A DNA stretch of 64,000 bases. It comes from JAJTHC01 sp044348005. Its GTDB lineage: Bacteria; Cyanobacteriota; Vampirovibrionia; Vampirovibrionales; JAJTHC01. Shown here piece after piece: positions 25,520 through 33,955 of the stretch. The notes below the pieces were generated by a model, which saw nothing but the letters and a program-made list of their open reading frames with translations, was not told where the DNA came from and did no database searches. Location of the stretch: assembly GCA_044348005.1 (NCBI GenBank), contig JBIKTR010000007.1, positions 40,230 to 104,229 on the forward strand, read 5' to 3'. Position numbers and translations under genes: made by a program. Position 1 is the stretch's first letter; each line of letters opens with the position of its first letter.

Positions 25520-26308
25520 TTACATTTTGGTGAAAATGCGACCATCGGCTTGCACCTGCCCAAAAAATACCTTGTGATTAAATCCGCTTTGCTTGACTTT
25601 AATCATATCCCCAACTGCTCCATTTTGCAGGGCTTGAGCATCTAACACCATACGAATAGGACGGGTGCTTTGGTGGACTTCTAGCACTAACTTCACCGCC
25701 TGATTCATTAAAACCGCAGGCGGGGTTTTCACCTGAAATTTAGTGAGCAACTGCCCTTGGCTTAAATTCGTACGAGCAATGGCTGAAGGAGTTAAGTCAC
25801 TTAAAAGTAGTTGGTTTGCGTCTCTTAGGCTTACAATGCTTGAGGTTCGTTCCAAATGCCCCGTCAAACAAGCCCCAAAGGGAAGGGATTCTTTCACTCG
25901 CCAAGCCAACACCTGTTTTTGTACCATTAAAGGTAAAATCAATGTGGTTTGACGATGAGACTCTTCCCCTTCAAGCAAAAGGCTCACGTTGCCATAGCCT
26001 TGCTGAAAGACCGAAGCATCCACCCCGCCATTTAACTGAAGGCGAAAAGGTTCCCCTTCAAGCAGTTCAAGCGAACGAAACTTACGAGTCGCTGGTACAT
26101 TGATCCCCAACACAACATTACAAGGGGTAAGGTGTTGAGATTGACAATACGATTGTGTGAACGTTTCCAACAAAGGCCTTATTTTTTCATGCAAGGTGGG
26201 AGCCTTCACCCATTGTTCTGCATGCGCCACAGGATTAACGCCCCAACCTCCCACAAGGTAAAGGTATAAAAGATTAAACAGCACAACGGCCTGTAGAGAT
26301 GGTTTCAC
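25520..26308 (-). CDS. flgA: Flagellar basal body P-ring formation protein FlgA
   Basis: FlgA is a periplasmic chaperone for assembly of the flagellar P-ring. The 262-residue protein has a signal peptide (SLQAVVLFNLLYLYLVGGW ... AHA) and a C-terminal SAF-type domain. The conserved segments are ARTNLSQGQLLTKFQVK near residue 180, PIRMVLDAQALQNGAVGD near 215 and VKQSGFNHKVFFGQV. The middle part is more divergent than in Proteobacteria. It lies 39 bases downstream of flgG on the same strand and the two are likely co-transcribed. flgH and flgI, usual neighbours, are not present here; tRNA-Gly follows instead. Confidence 0.85.
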   Translation of the reverse strand: MKPSLQAVVLFNLLYLYLVGGWGVNPVAHAEQWVKAPTLHEKIRPLLETFTQSYCQSQHLTPCNVVLGINVPATRKFRSLELLEGEPFRLQLNGGVDASVFQQGYGNVSLLLEGEESHRQTTLILPLMVQKQVLAWRVKESLPFGACLTGHLERTSSIVSLRDANQLLLSDLTPSAIARTNLSQGQLLTKFQVKTPPAVLMNQAVKLVLEVHQSTRPIRMVLDAQALQNGAVGDMIKVKQSGFNHKVFFGQVQADGRIFTKM

Positions 26309-26347
26309 GATACAATCCTAAAAATTAAGACGCTTCTACCCCGCCTT

Positions 26348-27136
26348 TTAGACGATTTGATTGATGGTTTGAAGCATTTGATCGCCGGCTTGCATGACTT
26401 TTGAATTGGCTTCAAACGCCCGTTGGGCGGTAATTAAGTTTATCAGTTCTTCTACAATTTGCACGTTGGAGTTTTCTAAAAACCCTTGCCCAATGGTGGT
26501 GCGAGCAAATTCGCCTTGCCCCAACTGCCCCACAATCGGATCCCCCGAAGACGGGGTGCGGACATAGATGTTGCGCCCTTGGGCTTCAAGTCCCGAAGGG
26601 TTCGCAAAGCGTGCCAGCTGTATTTGCCCAATTTCTTGAAAGTTGCCCGTGGAATCGCGAATGCTCACAGAGCCATTGGCCCCGATGGAAACTTCGGTGG
26701 AATCTTGAGGAATCGTCATTTGAGGGATGAGCGGGTAACCGTCTGTCGTTACAATGGTGCCGTTGGCGTCTCGCTTGAAGGAACCGTCTCTTGAATAGCC
26801 GACTTGTCCGTTGTCTAACTGAATCTGAAAAAAGCCGTCGCCTTGAATGGCCATGTCTAAGGGGTTGGCGGTTTGAATAACAGGGCCGTTAATAAAGTCC
26901 CGCTGAGTGGCAGAAATACGTGTGCCTAAGCCCACTTGCACACCAACAGGGTCAATGGTGCCTTGGCTACCTAAGGAACCAGGGGACGAAAAGGTTTGGT
27001 TAATGAGATCTTGAAATTCGGCACGACTTTTTTTGTAGCCTATGGTGTTGACGTTTGAAACGTTGTTGGCAATAATGTCCATATTAAACTGTTGCGTGGT
27101 TGCACCAGTGGCGGCGGTATAAAGCGATCTTAACAT
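26348..27136 (-). CDS. flgG: Flagellar basal-body rod protein FlgG
   Basis: FlgG forms the distal rod of the flagellum. The 262-residue protein begins with the hallmark MLRSLYTAATGATTQQFNMD and NNVSNVNTIGYKKSRAEFQD. It contains the GDGFFQIQLDNGQVGYSRDG segment near residue 85, and ends with the typical VEELINLITAQRAFEANSKV and QMLQTINQI. Length is standard for FlgG (about 260), which separates it from FlgF. AGAGAGAG precedes the ATG. It is followed by flgA. Confidence 0.96.
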   Translation of the reverse strand: MLRSLYTAATGATTQQFNMDIIANNVSNVNTIGYKKSRAEFQDLINQTFSSPGSLGSQGTIDPVGVQVGLGTRISATQRDFINGPVIQTANPLDMAIQGDGFFQIQLDNGQVGYSRDGSFKRDANGTIVTTDGYPLIPQMTIPQDSTEVSIGANGSVSIRDSTGNFQEIGQIQLARFANPSGLEAQGRNIYVRTPSSGDPIVGQLGQGEFARTTIGQGFLENSNVQIVEELINLITAQRAFEANSKVMQAGDQMLQTINQIV

Positions 27137-27296
27137 CTACAGTCTCTCTCTTTAATTATAGGTGGATGTGGCAACACTTTTGAAACTTGAATGAAGTCAT
27201 CCAAATTTACTATGACGCATCCGCCCCCCTGTCGCCTTCACCTAAAGGTGTATTCTAATGCCCATTCAAAAATTCAATAGCGTCTGGCGTAAGTTT

Positions 27297-28760
27297 CTAC
27301 CCAATCACCTTACTCTTACTGCTCTTAAGCCTCAAAGATTCTTCATTGTGAGAAGACGGATGGACAGAAGCCGTTTTAAGCGAAGGATGCTTAGACGAAG
27401 CCTTTTGAACTTGTTGGAGATGCTGTTTACGACGCGCAATAGGATTTAAGGTTTGATGATGCGTTCTTTCCCACCACGCCACCAGAGGCGCGCCTAGAAT
27501 GAAGGTTGCTCCAAGAATATCCGCCACAAAAGAAAGATCCGCGTTTAACAAGTCCCAAAAGCGTTTTTCTTTGGGGACAGGTACCATAATCCCATTTGTA
27601 TTGCGTTCAAACAGCAATTTGTATTTGCGATAGGGCGTCCTTAAGGCTGAACCTACTCGATATAAACCCAGTAACCAATCGTTTGACCAACTCGCTGACC
27701 CTACGGCTTCTAACAATGTTCCTGAAGCTTCTTGTATGCCGAGTGCTTTAAATTGTTGACTTTCTTTTTTTGTTTCACCTGTGCGACCATAAATTTGTTT
27801 TGCCGAACATAAAGCCCCTGCTGTTTGAAGCAAGTTAGATAGCATTAACCATGAACGAGTCAAGACGTTGGTGATTTTATCAATCCCGACCATGTGTGTT
27901 AAAACTTCTGCCCCCACACCTACAATGCCTCCATAAGCCCCTGTGTTCGAAACATGGTAAATGTTTTCAAGTGCTTTAAAATTTCGCAGATCTCCATCAG
28001 GATGAATCTTTACATTAAAGGCGTCTGGTACGTTTATGCGATGAGAAGGTGTGGTGATTTTCTTAACTAGTTCGCCAGCCAGTGCTTGTGTGGCGTGTAA
28101 GGTGCTAGTCATTTTACGCCCTGCGTTATGCAGATCCTTCAGTACATAATCCGCAAAGGCTTTTAGATTTTCTTTGTCACCAGAGGTTTGTTGGAAGGTC
28201 AACGTTCGCCCAAGGAGTCCAAAGTTTAACCATTCCTTCATGCCGTTTAGCCCAGTCGTTGTATAGCTAGGCACTGTATGACCCGCCATTTGGGCTTGTT
28301 TGTCTGCAGCGTTAATTTGTTCATTATAACCGACCGCTGCGTCTGCCATTTCTGCCAAATGATTGGCCACCAACATGAAGGCTTTGGCGTAAAAACCATG
28401 AGACATAAAGACAGCCGGGAAAGAAGCCAGTAAGCTCAGATTCCCTACAATCAAGGTGGGGTTGTCGTAGCCAATGGCGTTTTTAAAGCCGGTAAGGGTT
28501 TTAAGGGCTCCCACGCCTGCGTAAAGGGCATAGCCTGCGTTGGTCATCCAATGCGATTTCTTTTTGGCAGACGGATTTGCTCCCCTCTTTTTTTGATGCG
28601 GAGCGGTGGAGAAAGCGGGGGGAGTCACTGGGGGGGGCGTGGCGGGCAATGACGAAAACGCCACCTTGTCCAAATCCGTTGGGTAGGTGACTGGCGTAAT
28701 ATAGGGGGAGTCAGAGTAAAGAGGTTTACGCAGTCGTAAACATCGTACAGAATCACTCAT
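27297..28760 (-). CDS. Unknown protein with hydrophobic segments (487 aa)
   Basis: I start at the ATG at 28760 (GGAAA about 10 bases upstream) rather than a TTG at 28787. The protein has a Pro-rich N-terminus (ATPPPVTPPAFSTAPH), a basic patch, then several moderately hydrophobic helices (NAGYALYAGVGALKTL, IVGNLSLLASFPAVFMS, LSFVADILGATFILGAPLVAW). The tail is basic and Ser/Lys/His-rich. I do not recognise a family. The helices suggest association with the membrane or a helical bundle. It is monocistronic, between flgG and the divergent fusA, with 160 empty bases on its 3' side. It may be lineage-specific. Confidence 0.6.
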   Translation of the reverse strand: MSDSVRCLRLRKPLYSDSPYITPVTYPTDLDKVAFSSLPATPPPVTPPAFSTAPHQKKRGANPSAKKKSHWMTNAGYALYAGVGALKTLTGFKNAIGYDNPTLIVGNLSLLASFPAVFMSHGFYAKAFMLVANHLAEMADAAVGYNEQINAADKQAQMAGHTVPSYTTTGLNGMKEWLNFGLLGRTLTFQQTSGDKENLKAFADYVLKDLHNAGRKMTSTLHATQALAGELVKKITTPSHRINVPDAFNVKIHPDGDLRNFKALENIYHVSNTGAYGGIVGVGAEVLTHMVGIDKITNVLTRSWLMLSNLLQTAGALCSAKQIYGRTGETKKESQQFKALGIQEASGTLLEAVGSASWSNDWLLGLYRVGSALRTPYRKYKLLFERNTNGIMVPVPKEKRFWDLLNADLSFVADILGATFILGAPLVAWWERTHHQTLNPIARRKQHLQQVQKASSKHPSLKTASVHPSSHNEESLRLKSSKSKVIG

Positions 28761-28991
28761 CAGACAAGCGTTTCCTATAAATATCAAAATAAGGGGATGT
28801 ACCCGTAAGGTAATAAAATTAAGCCTTTAATAAAAAAGGTGCATCACATTCGTGTTGTAGAGAAAAGGAAAGAAAACGCAGTCATTTATTATAAATTCAA
28901 TCATAAAGTTTGTGTAAGTAGCATTTAACGTAACATAGACATTAAACGATGTAAACCCTTTTCTGTGCTAAACACAGGAATAAAATTTCAG

Positions 28992-29018
28992 TGGACTTTA
29001 CATATTTTCGGTTATAAT
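28992..29018 (+). promoter_or_regulatory. Promoter of fusA
   Basis: TATAAT at 29013-29018 is preceded 15 bases upstream by TGGACT. The rest of the 308-base gap between the 487-aa gene and fusA (28761-29068) is A/T-rich with no convincing gene. Confidence 0.45.
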
Positions 29019-29068
29019 GTAGGTATCTTTTTGTTTCATTGTCCTAATCTATTAGAGGAACTCTGCTC

Positions 29069-31165
29069 GTGGCTCGTAAAACCCCCCTTGAAAAAATTCG
29101 TAACATCGGTATTGCTGCTCACATTGACGCTGGTAAAACCACCACAACTGAGCGTATTTTGTTCTATTCAGGCAAAGTGCACAAAATTGGTGAAGTTCAC
29201 GACGGCAACGCCGTGACAGACTGGATGGAACAAGAACGCGAACGCGGGATTACCATTACGTCTGCCGCGATTACGACGTCTTGGAAAGACTTTCAAATCA
29301 ACATTATTGACACCCCCGGCCACGTGGACTTCACCATTGAAGTCGAACGTTCCTTGCGTGTTTTAGACGGCGTTTGTGCCGTGTTCTGTTCAGTGGGGGG
29401 TGTTCAGCCTCAATCTGAAACCGTATGGCGTCAAGCGGATCGCTACAAAGTGCCTCGTATGGCCTTTGTCAACAAAATGGACCGTACTGGGGCAAACTTC
29501 ACCCGTGTCGTGGCTCAAATGCGAGATCGCTTAAAGGCCAATGCCGTGCCGATTCAGTTACCCATTGGCGCCGAAGAAAACTTCTTGGGCATGATTGATT
29601 TAGTGGAGTTTAACGCCATTCGTTTTTATGACGATATTGGTAAAGATATTCGTATTGAAGCAATCCCCGCCGATATGCTGGATGATGCGACGATTGCTCG
29701 TGAAGTGTTGATTGAAGCGGTTGTTGAGCATGACGACGTTTTAATGGATCGCTACTTGGGTGGTGAAGAAATTAGCGTTGCTGAGCTTAAAAAAGCCTTG
29801 CGTCAAGCGGTGATTGATGTCAAAATTGTGCCTGTTCTTTGTGGAACGGCCTTTAAAAACAAAGGCGTTCAACCGTTGTTGGACGCTGTTGTGGATTACT
29901 TGCCAGCCCCTAATGACGTGCCTCCGATTGAAGGGGTAGCGATGGATCACGAAACCAAAATTGTGCGTCATTCTCGAGATGACGAGCCCTTTTCAGCGCT
30001 GGCCTTTAAAATTATGACCGACCCCTTTGTCGGGCGCTTGACGTTCTGTCGTGCGTATAGCGGGGTGATGAGTGGCGGAAGCTACGTGATGAACGCCACC
30101 AAAGGCAAAAAAGAACGGGTTAGCCGTATTGTGCAAATGCATGCGGATTCACGTGTGGAAATTGATGAAGTACGCGCTGGCGATATTTTCGCTTGTGTGG
30201 GCTTTAAAAATACCACCACAGGAGACACCCTCACCGCTGAAGGGCAAGAAGTTATTTTGGAATCGATTTTCATTCCAGAACCCGTTATTGAAGTGGCCAT
30301 TGAACCCAATTCCAAGGCGGATCAAGACAAACTTTCCATGAGCTTGATTAAACTAGCTGAAGAAGATCCGACCTTCCGTGTGCGTGTGGATGAAGAATCC
30401 TCTCAAACCGTTATTGCGGGGATGGGTGAACTTCACCTTGAGATTATTGTGGACCGCTTATTGCGTGAATTCAAAGTCAACGCGAGCGTCGGTAAACCTC
30501 AAGTCGCCTACCGTGAAACGATTACCAAAATGGTTGAAGTGGAAGGCAAGTTCGTGCGTCAATCCGGCGGACGCGGTCAATTTGGTCACGTCTGGTTGCG
30601 TTTGGAACCGCTGGAGCGCGGCACGGGTTACGTCTTTGAAAATAAAATCGTCGGTGGGGTGGTACCCAAAGAGTTTATCGGGCCTGTTTCCAAAGGGGTT
30701 GAAGAAGCCCTTAAGGGAGGCGTTATTGCTGGGTTTGAATTGATCGATGTTAAAGCCACCTTGTATGACGGTAGCTACCACGATGTTGACTCGAGCGAAA
30801 TGGCCTTTAAAATTGCGGGTTCCATGGCGTTAAAAGCCGGTGTGCCTAAAGCAGGGCCTCAGTTGCTTGAACCCACCATGAAGGTGGAAGTCGAAGTGCC
30901 TGATGACTTCATGGGTGATGTCATCGGTGATCTTTCCAGCCGTCGTGGACGCATGGAAGGCATGGATTCTATTGCAGGAACAGGCAGTACGGTAATTCGT
31001 GCGACGGTTCCCTTAGGTGAGATGTTCGGCTACGCCACCGATTTACGTTCTAAAACACAAGGGCGTGGTACCTTTAGCATGGAGTTTGCACACTATGAAC
31101 CGATGCCTAACAACTTGGCTGAAGCCATGGCCAGTAAATTCAAAGGGCATTCGGTTGAAGCCTAG
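29069..31165 (+). CDS. fusA: Translation elongation factor G
   Basis: EF-G catalyses translocation on the ribosome. The start is a GTG with AGAGGAA 8 bases upstream. The 698-residue protein has all GTPase motifs: AHIDAGKTTTTER (G1) near residue 17, RGITITSAA (G2), DTPGHVDFT (G3) near 81 and NKMDRTGA (G4) near 135. The domain IV segments GGRGQFGHVWL and the C-terminal domain with SSRRGRMEGM are also present. It stands alone, away from tufA and the rpsL-rpsG genes. Length and motifs are those of the canonical factor rather than a tetracycline-resistance homologue. Confidence 0.97.
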   Translation: MARKTPLEKIRNIGIAAHIDAGKTTTTERILFYSGKVHKIGEVHDGNAVTDWMEQERERGITITSAAITTSWKDFQINIIDTPGHVDFTIEVERSLRVLDGVCAVFCSVGGVQPQSETVWRQADRYKVPRMAFVNKMDRTGANFTRVVAQMRDRLKANAVPIQLPIGAEENFLGMIDLVEFNAIRFYDDIGKDIRIEAIPADMLDDATIAREVLIEAVVEHDDVLMDRYLGGEEISVAELKKALRQAVIDVKIVPVLCGTAFKNKGVQPLLDAVVDYLPAPNDVPPIEGVAMDHETKIVRHSRDDEPFSALAFKIMTDPFVGRLTFCRAYSGVMSGGSYVMNATKGKKERVSRIVQMHADSRVEIDEVRAGDIFACVGFKNTTTGDTLTAEGQEVILESIFIPEPVIEVAIEPNSKADQDKLSMSLIKLAEEDPTFRVRVDEESSQTVIAGMGELHLEIIVDRLLREFKVNASVGKPQVAYRETITKMVEVEGKFVRQSGGRGQFGHVWLRLEPLERGTGYVFENKIVGGVVPKEFIGPVSKGVEEALKGGVIAGFELIDVKATLYDGSYHDVDSSEMAFKIAGSMALKAGVPKAGPQLLEPTMKVEVEVPDDFMGDVIGDLSSRRGRMEGMDSIAGTGSTVIRATVPLGEMFGYATDLRSKTQGRGTFSMEFAHYEPMPNNLAEAMASKFKGHSVEA

Positions 31166-31215
31166 TATTTGCTGTTAAAATCGAGTTTAGGGCGATAAAA
31201 CGCCCGCCGTCAACA

Positions 31216-31244
31216 GGGATGCATTGTACAACAGAATGCATCCC
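31216..31244 (+). terminator. Hairpin downstream of fusA
   Basis: A 10-bp perfect stem (GGGATGCATT / AATGCATCCC) extends outward imperfectly (GTCAACA / TATTGTTTGAC). It lies 50 bases after the fusA stop. There is no long T-tract, so termination is probable but not certain. Confidence 0.5.
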
Positions 31245-31497
31245 TATTGTTTGACGCCATATGACGCCAAGGCGAGTGACGAAACTCAAGAAAAAATGGT
31301 GTGTTCTAAGCTCTCGAAAAAAGATGGGTTCTAAGCTCTTTTGAAGAAAAATGAGGGGTTTGAAACATTTGCTTATATAATGAGTATACTGCTTGTTCAG
31401 GAGTGTGGTTGGGCTTAGCGTCCTGACTACACTTACGAGTGTACAGATGTCACACCCTTTAGCCAAAAGCTGTTTTTGTTTTCTTACTTAGAGGTTT
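31245..31497 (+). promoter_or_regulatory. Leader region of comF with direct and inverted repeats
   Basis: This gene-free stretch holds two direct repeats of TTCTAAGCTCT (31304 and 31329, 25 bases apart) and a TATAAT at 31376-31381. After it come two short hairpins: TCAGGA ... TCCTGA, and ACACT-TACG-AGTGT. The hairpins would lie in the 5' untranslated region of comF. I recognise no known riboswitch class. Confidence 0.4.
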
Positions 31498-32280
31498 ATG
31501 GTGAAAAAAATCCCCCTTAAAGTCTTAAATATCTTTCAGGAATTACACGAACTCTTTGGGACGCCTCACTGCCCCAAGTGTAAAGGGCTGCAAGAACGCT
31601 ATGAACTCTGCCCAAACTGTTGTCAAACCCTGGGGTTTAAACCTGAATGTATCCATATTCAGCCAGGCAACCACCCTGTTTGGCAACTCTTTACGTGGAA
31701 CCGTCGGATTCAACGTATTTGGTATGGGGTAAAATTTCACAAGCGTTATGGGCCGTTGTTTTTGATTGAAATTGCGTTTCAACAGGCCCTTGCCATGATT
31801 CCCCCCCTTGAAGATGGACCCCCTGTTTGGGTGCTTCATCCCCCTGTGCAAGCCAACAAGCCCAATGTGTTTGCGTCTTTTTTAGAACCGCTCTGCCAAA
31901 AACAAGGCTGGCGTTACATGCCCCAAGCCTTTGCGTTTCAACCGCTTTCGGAACAGTCAACCAGTGGCCCCAAGGCGCTTCATCATAGCCAAAGTCGTCT
32001 AGAACGAAAACGATTACTTCAAAACCGTTTCACACTGGATCCTTCTTTTGTAGAAGCGTTGAGCCATCAGGCCATTCAACCCACCCTGATTGTGGTGGAC
32101 GACTTTATGACAACAGGCCTAACGCTTTCCACGTGTTTTACGCTTCTACAAAACGGCTTGAATCAATACGAAAAAGCCCAGTCTCCCCCCAATCACGCCA
32201 TTTGTGATAAAATAGAAACTATCCAAGCCCTGATTCAGGCCATCGTGATTACAGCGGTTCCCAACACGTCCGCCGTGTAG
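31498..32280 (+). CDS. comF: ComF-family phosphoribosyltransferase-like protein
   Basis: ComF proteins support natural transformation by helping internalised single-stranded DNA in the cytoplasm. The 260-residue protein has the N-terminal zinc ribbon (CPKC ... CPNC, residues 22-42), the WNRRIQRIWYGVKF region, the conserved QSRLERKRLLQNRF motif near 165 and the PRPP-binding loop LIVVDDFMTTGLTL near 201. Length is slightly above the family norm. TTAGAGG precedes the ATG. It is followed 36 bases later by hom, with which it is probably co-transcribed. Given the type IV pilus genes in the window, a role in DNA uptake is plausible. Confidence 0.88.
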   Translation: MVKKIPLKVLNIFQELHELFGTPHCPKCKGLQERYELCPNCCQTLGFKPECIHIQPGNHPVWQLFTWNRRIQRIWYGVKFHKRYGPLFLIEIAFQQALAMIPPLEDGPPVWVLHPPVQANKPNVFASFLEPLCQKQGWRYMPQAFAFQPLSEQSTSGPKALHHSQSRLERKRLLQNRFTLDPSFVEALSHQAIQPTLIVVDDFMTTGLTLSTCFTLLQNGLNQYEKAQSPPNHAICDKIETIQALIQAIVITAVPNTSAV

Positions 32281-32316
32281 CTTGACCTTTTATTTAATTG
32301 TATAGGACGCTTTCCC

Positions 32317-33612
32317 ATGACTTCTTCTAAACAAACCCCAACAAATCCTCTCAAAATTGGCATGATCGGCTTAGGGACCGTGGGCCAAGGCACGTATAAG
32401 CTCATTCAACGCTTGCCACGCCTTGCTGTTGCAGCCATTGCGGTGCAGAATCTCGACAAAGAACGAGGCATCGACGATTTGGATACCTCACTCTTAACGT
32501 TGGATGCTCATGCGGTGGCGGTGCACCCTGATATTGATATTTTGATTGAAGTCGCTGGAGGCGTAGAAGGCACGAAAGAATTGCTTGAATCCGCGATTCG
32601 CGCAGGCAAGCACGTGGTAACGGCTAATAAGGCCTTGATTGCTCAACATGGGCCCGAACTCTTTGCGCTCGCGAAAAAGCATGGGGTGAGTCTCTTGTTT
32701 GAAGCGGCGGTTGCGGGCGGCGTGCCGATTGTCACGCCTTTAAAAATGGGCTTGGCGTCCAATCGCATTGAAGAAATTGCAGGCATTTTAAATGGCACGA
32801 CCAACTATATTTTAACGCGTATGATGCAAGACGGCTGGACGTACGAAGACGCCTTGGACAAAGCCAAAGCCTTGGGCTACGCCGAAGCCGACCCCACCAG
32901 CGATGTTGAAGGCTTTGACGCGGCCTATAAAATTGCGATCTTGGCAGGGCTTGCCACAGGACATTGGGTGAATGTCAAAGATATGACGGTGGAAGGCATT
33001 ACGCCAATTACCCCACGAGAAGTGGAGTATGCCAAGCAGTTTGGCTATACCATTCGCTTGGTGGCGTTGGCTCGTTTGAAGAATGAACGCCCCGATGTAC
33101 GGGTGCATCCGATGTTGGTGCCAAATGCGCATCCGCTTTCAAGCGTGCATAATGAGTATAACGCCATTTGGGTGCGTGGCGATGCCGTCGGTGATGCCAT
33201 GTTTTCAGGCAAGGGAGCGGGTGAGCTTCCCACCGCCAGTTCAGTCATGGGCGATGTTTTGGCGATTGTGGCGGATTTAGAAGCCGGCAACGCGAAAACG
33301 GTGGCAGGGATGGTTTTAGACTTGAAAGAGCCTGCGGTGCTACAGCCTATTGGTGAAACGACGAATCGTTATTATATTCGTATGACCACTGCTGACGAAC
33401 CGGGGGTTTTGGCGGCGTTGGGCACGGCCTTTGGCAATGCTGGCGTGAGTTTGGAATCCTTTTTGCAGTTGCCGAATCCGCAGAACAATCCGCACACGAG
33501 CTTAATGGTGGTGACGCACATCGCTCAAGAATCCGCCGTGCAAGAAGCACTATCCGCCATTCGTTCTCTCGCTTCGACGCATGCGGTGGACTGTGTGCTT
33601 AGGGTCTTGTAG
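32317..33612 (+). CDS. hom: Homoserine dehydrogenase with ACT domain
   Basis: The enzyme reduces aspartate semialdehyde to homoserine, the branch leading to threonine and methionine. The 431-residue protein has an N-terminal NAD(P)-binding fold (IGMIGLGTVGQGTYKL), the VVTANKALIAQHGPEL segment near residue 107, the catalytic region GILNGTTNYILTRM near 161 and GYAEADPTSDVEGFDAAYK near 192. A C-terminal ACT domain (YIRMTTADEPGVLAALGTAF, about 350-431) probably mediates threonine feedback. Downstream the natural partner thrC has been reduced to a stump, with a MITE-like element between them. Confidence 0.96.
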   Translation: MTSSKQTPTNPLKIGMIGLGTVGQGTYKLIQRLPRLAVAAIAVQNLDKERGIDDLDTSLLTLDAHAVAVHPDIDILIEVAGGVEGTKELLESAIRAGKHVVTANKALIAQHGPELFALAKKHGVSLLFEAAVAGGVPIVTPLKMGLASNRIEEIAGILNGTTNYILTRMMQDGWTYEDALDKAKALGYAEADPTSDVEGFDAAYKIAILAGLATGHWVNVKDMTVEGITPITPREVEYAKQFGYTIRLVALARLKNERPDVRVHPMLVPNAHPLSSVHNEYNAIWVRGDAVGDAMFSGKGAGELPTASSVMGDVLAIVADLEAGNAKTVAGMVLDLKEPAVLQPIGETTNRYYIRMTTADEPGVLAALGTAFGNAGVSLESFLQLPNPQNNPHTSLMVVTHIAQESAVQEALSAIRSLASTHAVDCVLRVL

Positions 33613-33617
33613 TCGAA

Positions 33618-33766
33618 TATAGTGTTTTAAATAATTTCCCCTACAGTATCTATACTTTGTCGCTACGATTATTTTGTTCAGTCATGTAGGTCTATCTACA
33701 CTTCTTCACAAAATAATCTAGGCTCCTCGTCTAGCCTACTATACGGAAAACTCTTTAAATACTATA
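33618..33766. mobile_element. MITE-like element, copy B (149 bp)
   Basis: The left end reads TATAGTGTTTTAAATAATTT and the reverse complement of the right end reads TATAGTATTTAAAGAGTTTT, an imperfect inverted repeat of about 22 bases. Inside are ATTATTTTGT / ACAAAATAAT, a perfect 10-bp inverted repeat, and a small TGTAG-GTCTAT-CTACA hairpin. The right third (TCTAGGCTCCTCGTCTAGCC and onward) matches copy A at 9377. It starts 5 bases after the hom stop, so it inserted between hom and thrC. Confidence 0.75.
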
Positions 33767-33802
33767 TCAGAAACTCGCAGAAGAATTAAAGGACACAGAC
33801 CC

Positions 33803-33955
33803 ATGTACACAGGCATTTTAAATCAGTATCAAGACCTCTACGGCTTTGCGGATGACTACCCCTTCGTGAGCCTTCATGAAGGCAACACGCCTCTCAGCCC
33901 CGCCCTGCAACTGGCCAATGGCCTAGGCGTGAAAGTCAGCAGGTCTATCGCTTAA
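33803..33955 (+). pseudogene. thrC: Truncated threonine synthase (first ~45 codons)
   Basis: The 50-codon frame encodes MYTGILNQYQDLYGF followed by FVSLHEGNTPLSPALQLANG and LGVKV. This matches the extreme N-terminus of threonine synthase (the WRGLIEEY...LxEGNTPL region). After GVKV the similarity ends and five unrelated codons lead to a stop. The pyridoxal-phosphate lysine (GSFKDRG) and the remaining ~300 residues are missing. The junction at about 33937-33940 lies only 5-8 bases from the 3' end of an oppositely oriented membrane-protein gene, so an insertion or deletion removed the rest. Its place behind hom fits a former hom-thrC operon. No intact thrC is in the window. Confidence 0.8.

Noticed and set aside
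29069..31165. Tetracycline-resistance type ribosomal protection protein
   Set aside because: The length, G-motifs and domain IV match canonical EF-G.
31140..31466. 108-codon frame on the minus strand between fusA and comF
   Set aside because: It overlaps the fusA end, the hairpin and the repeats of the comF leader and has no recognisable features.
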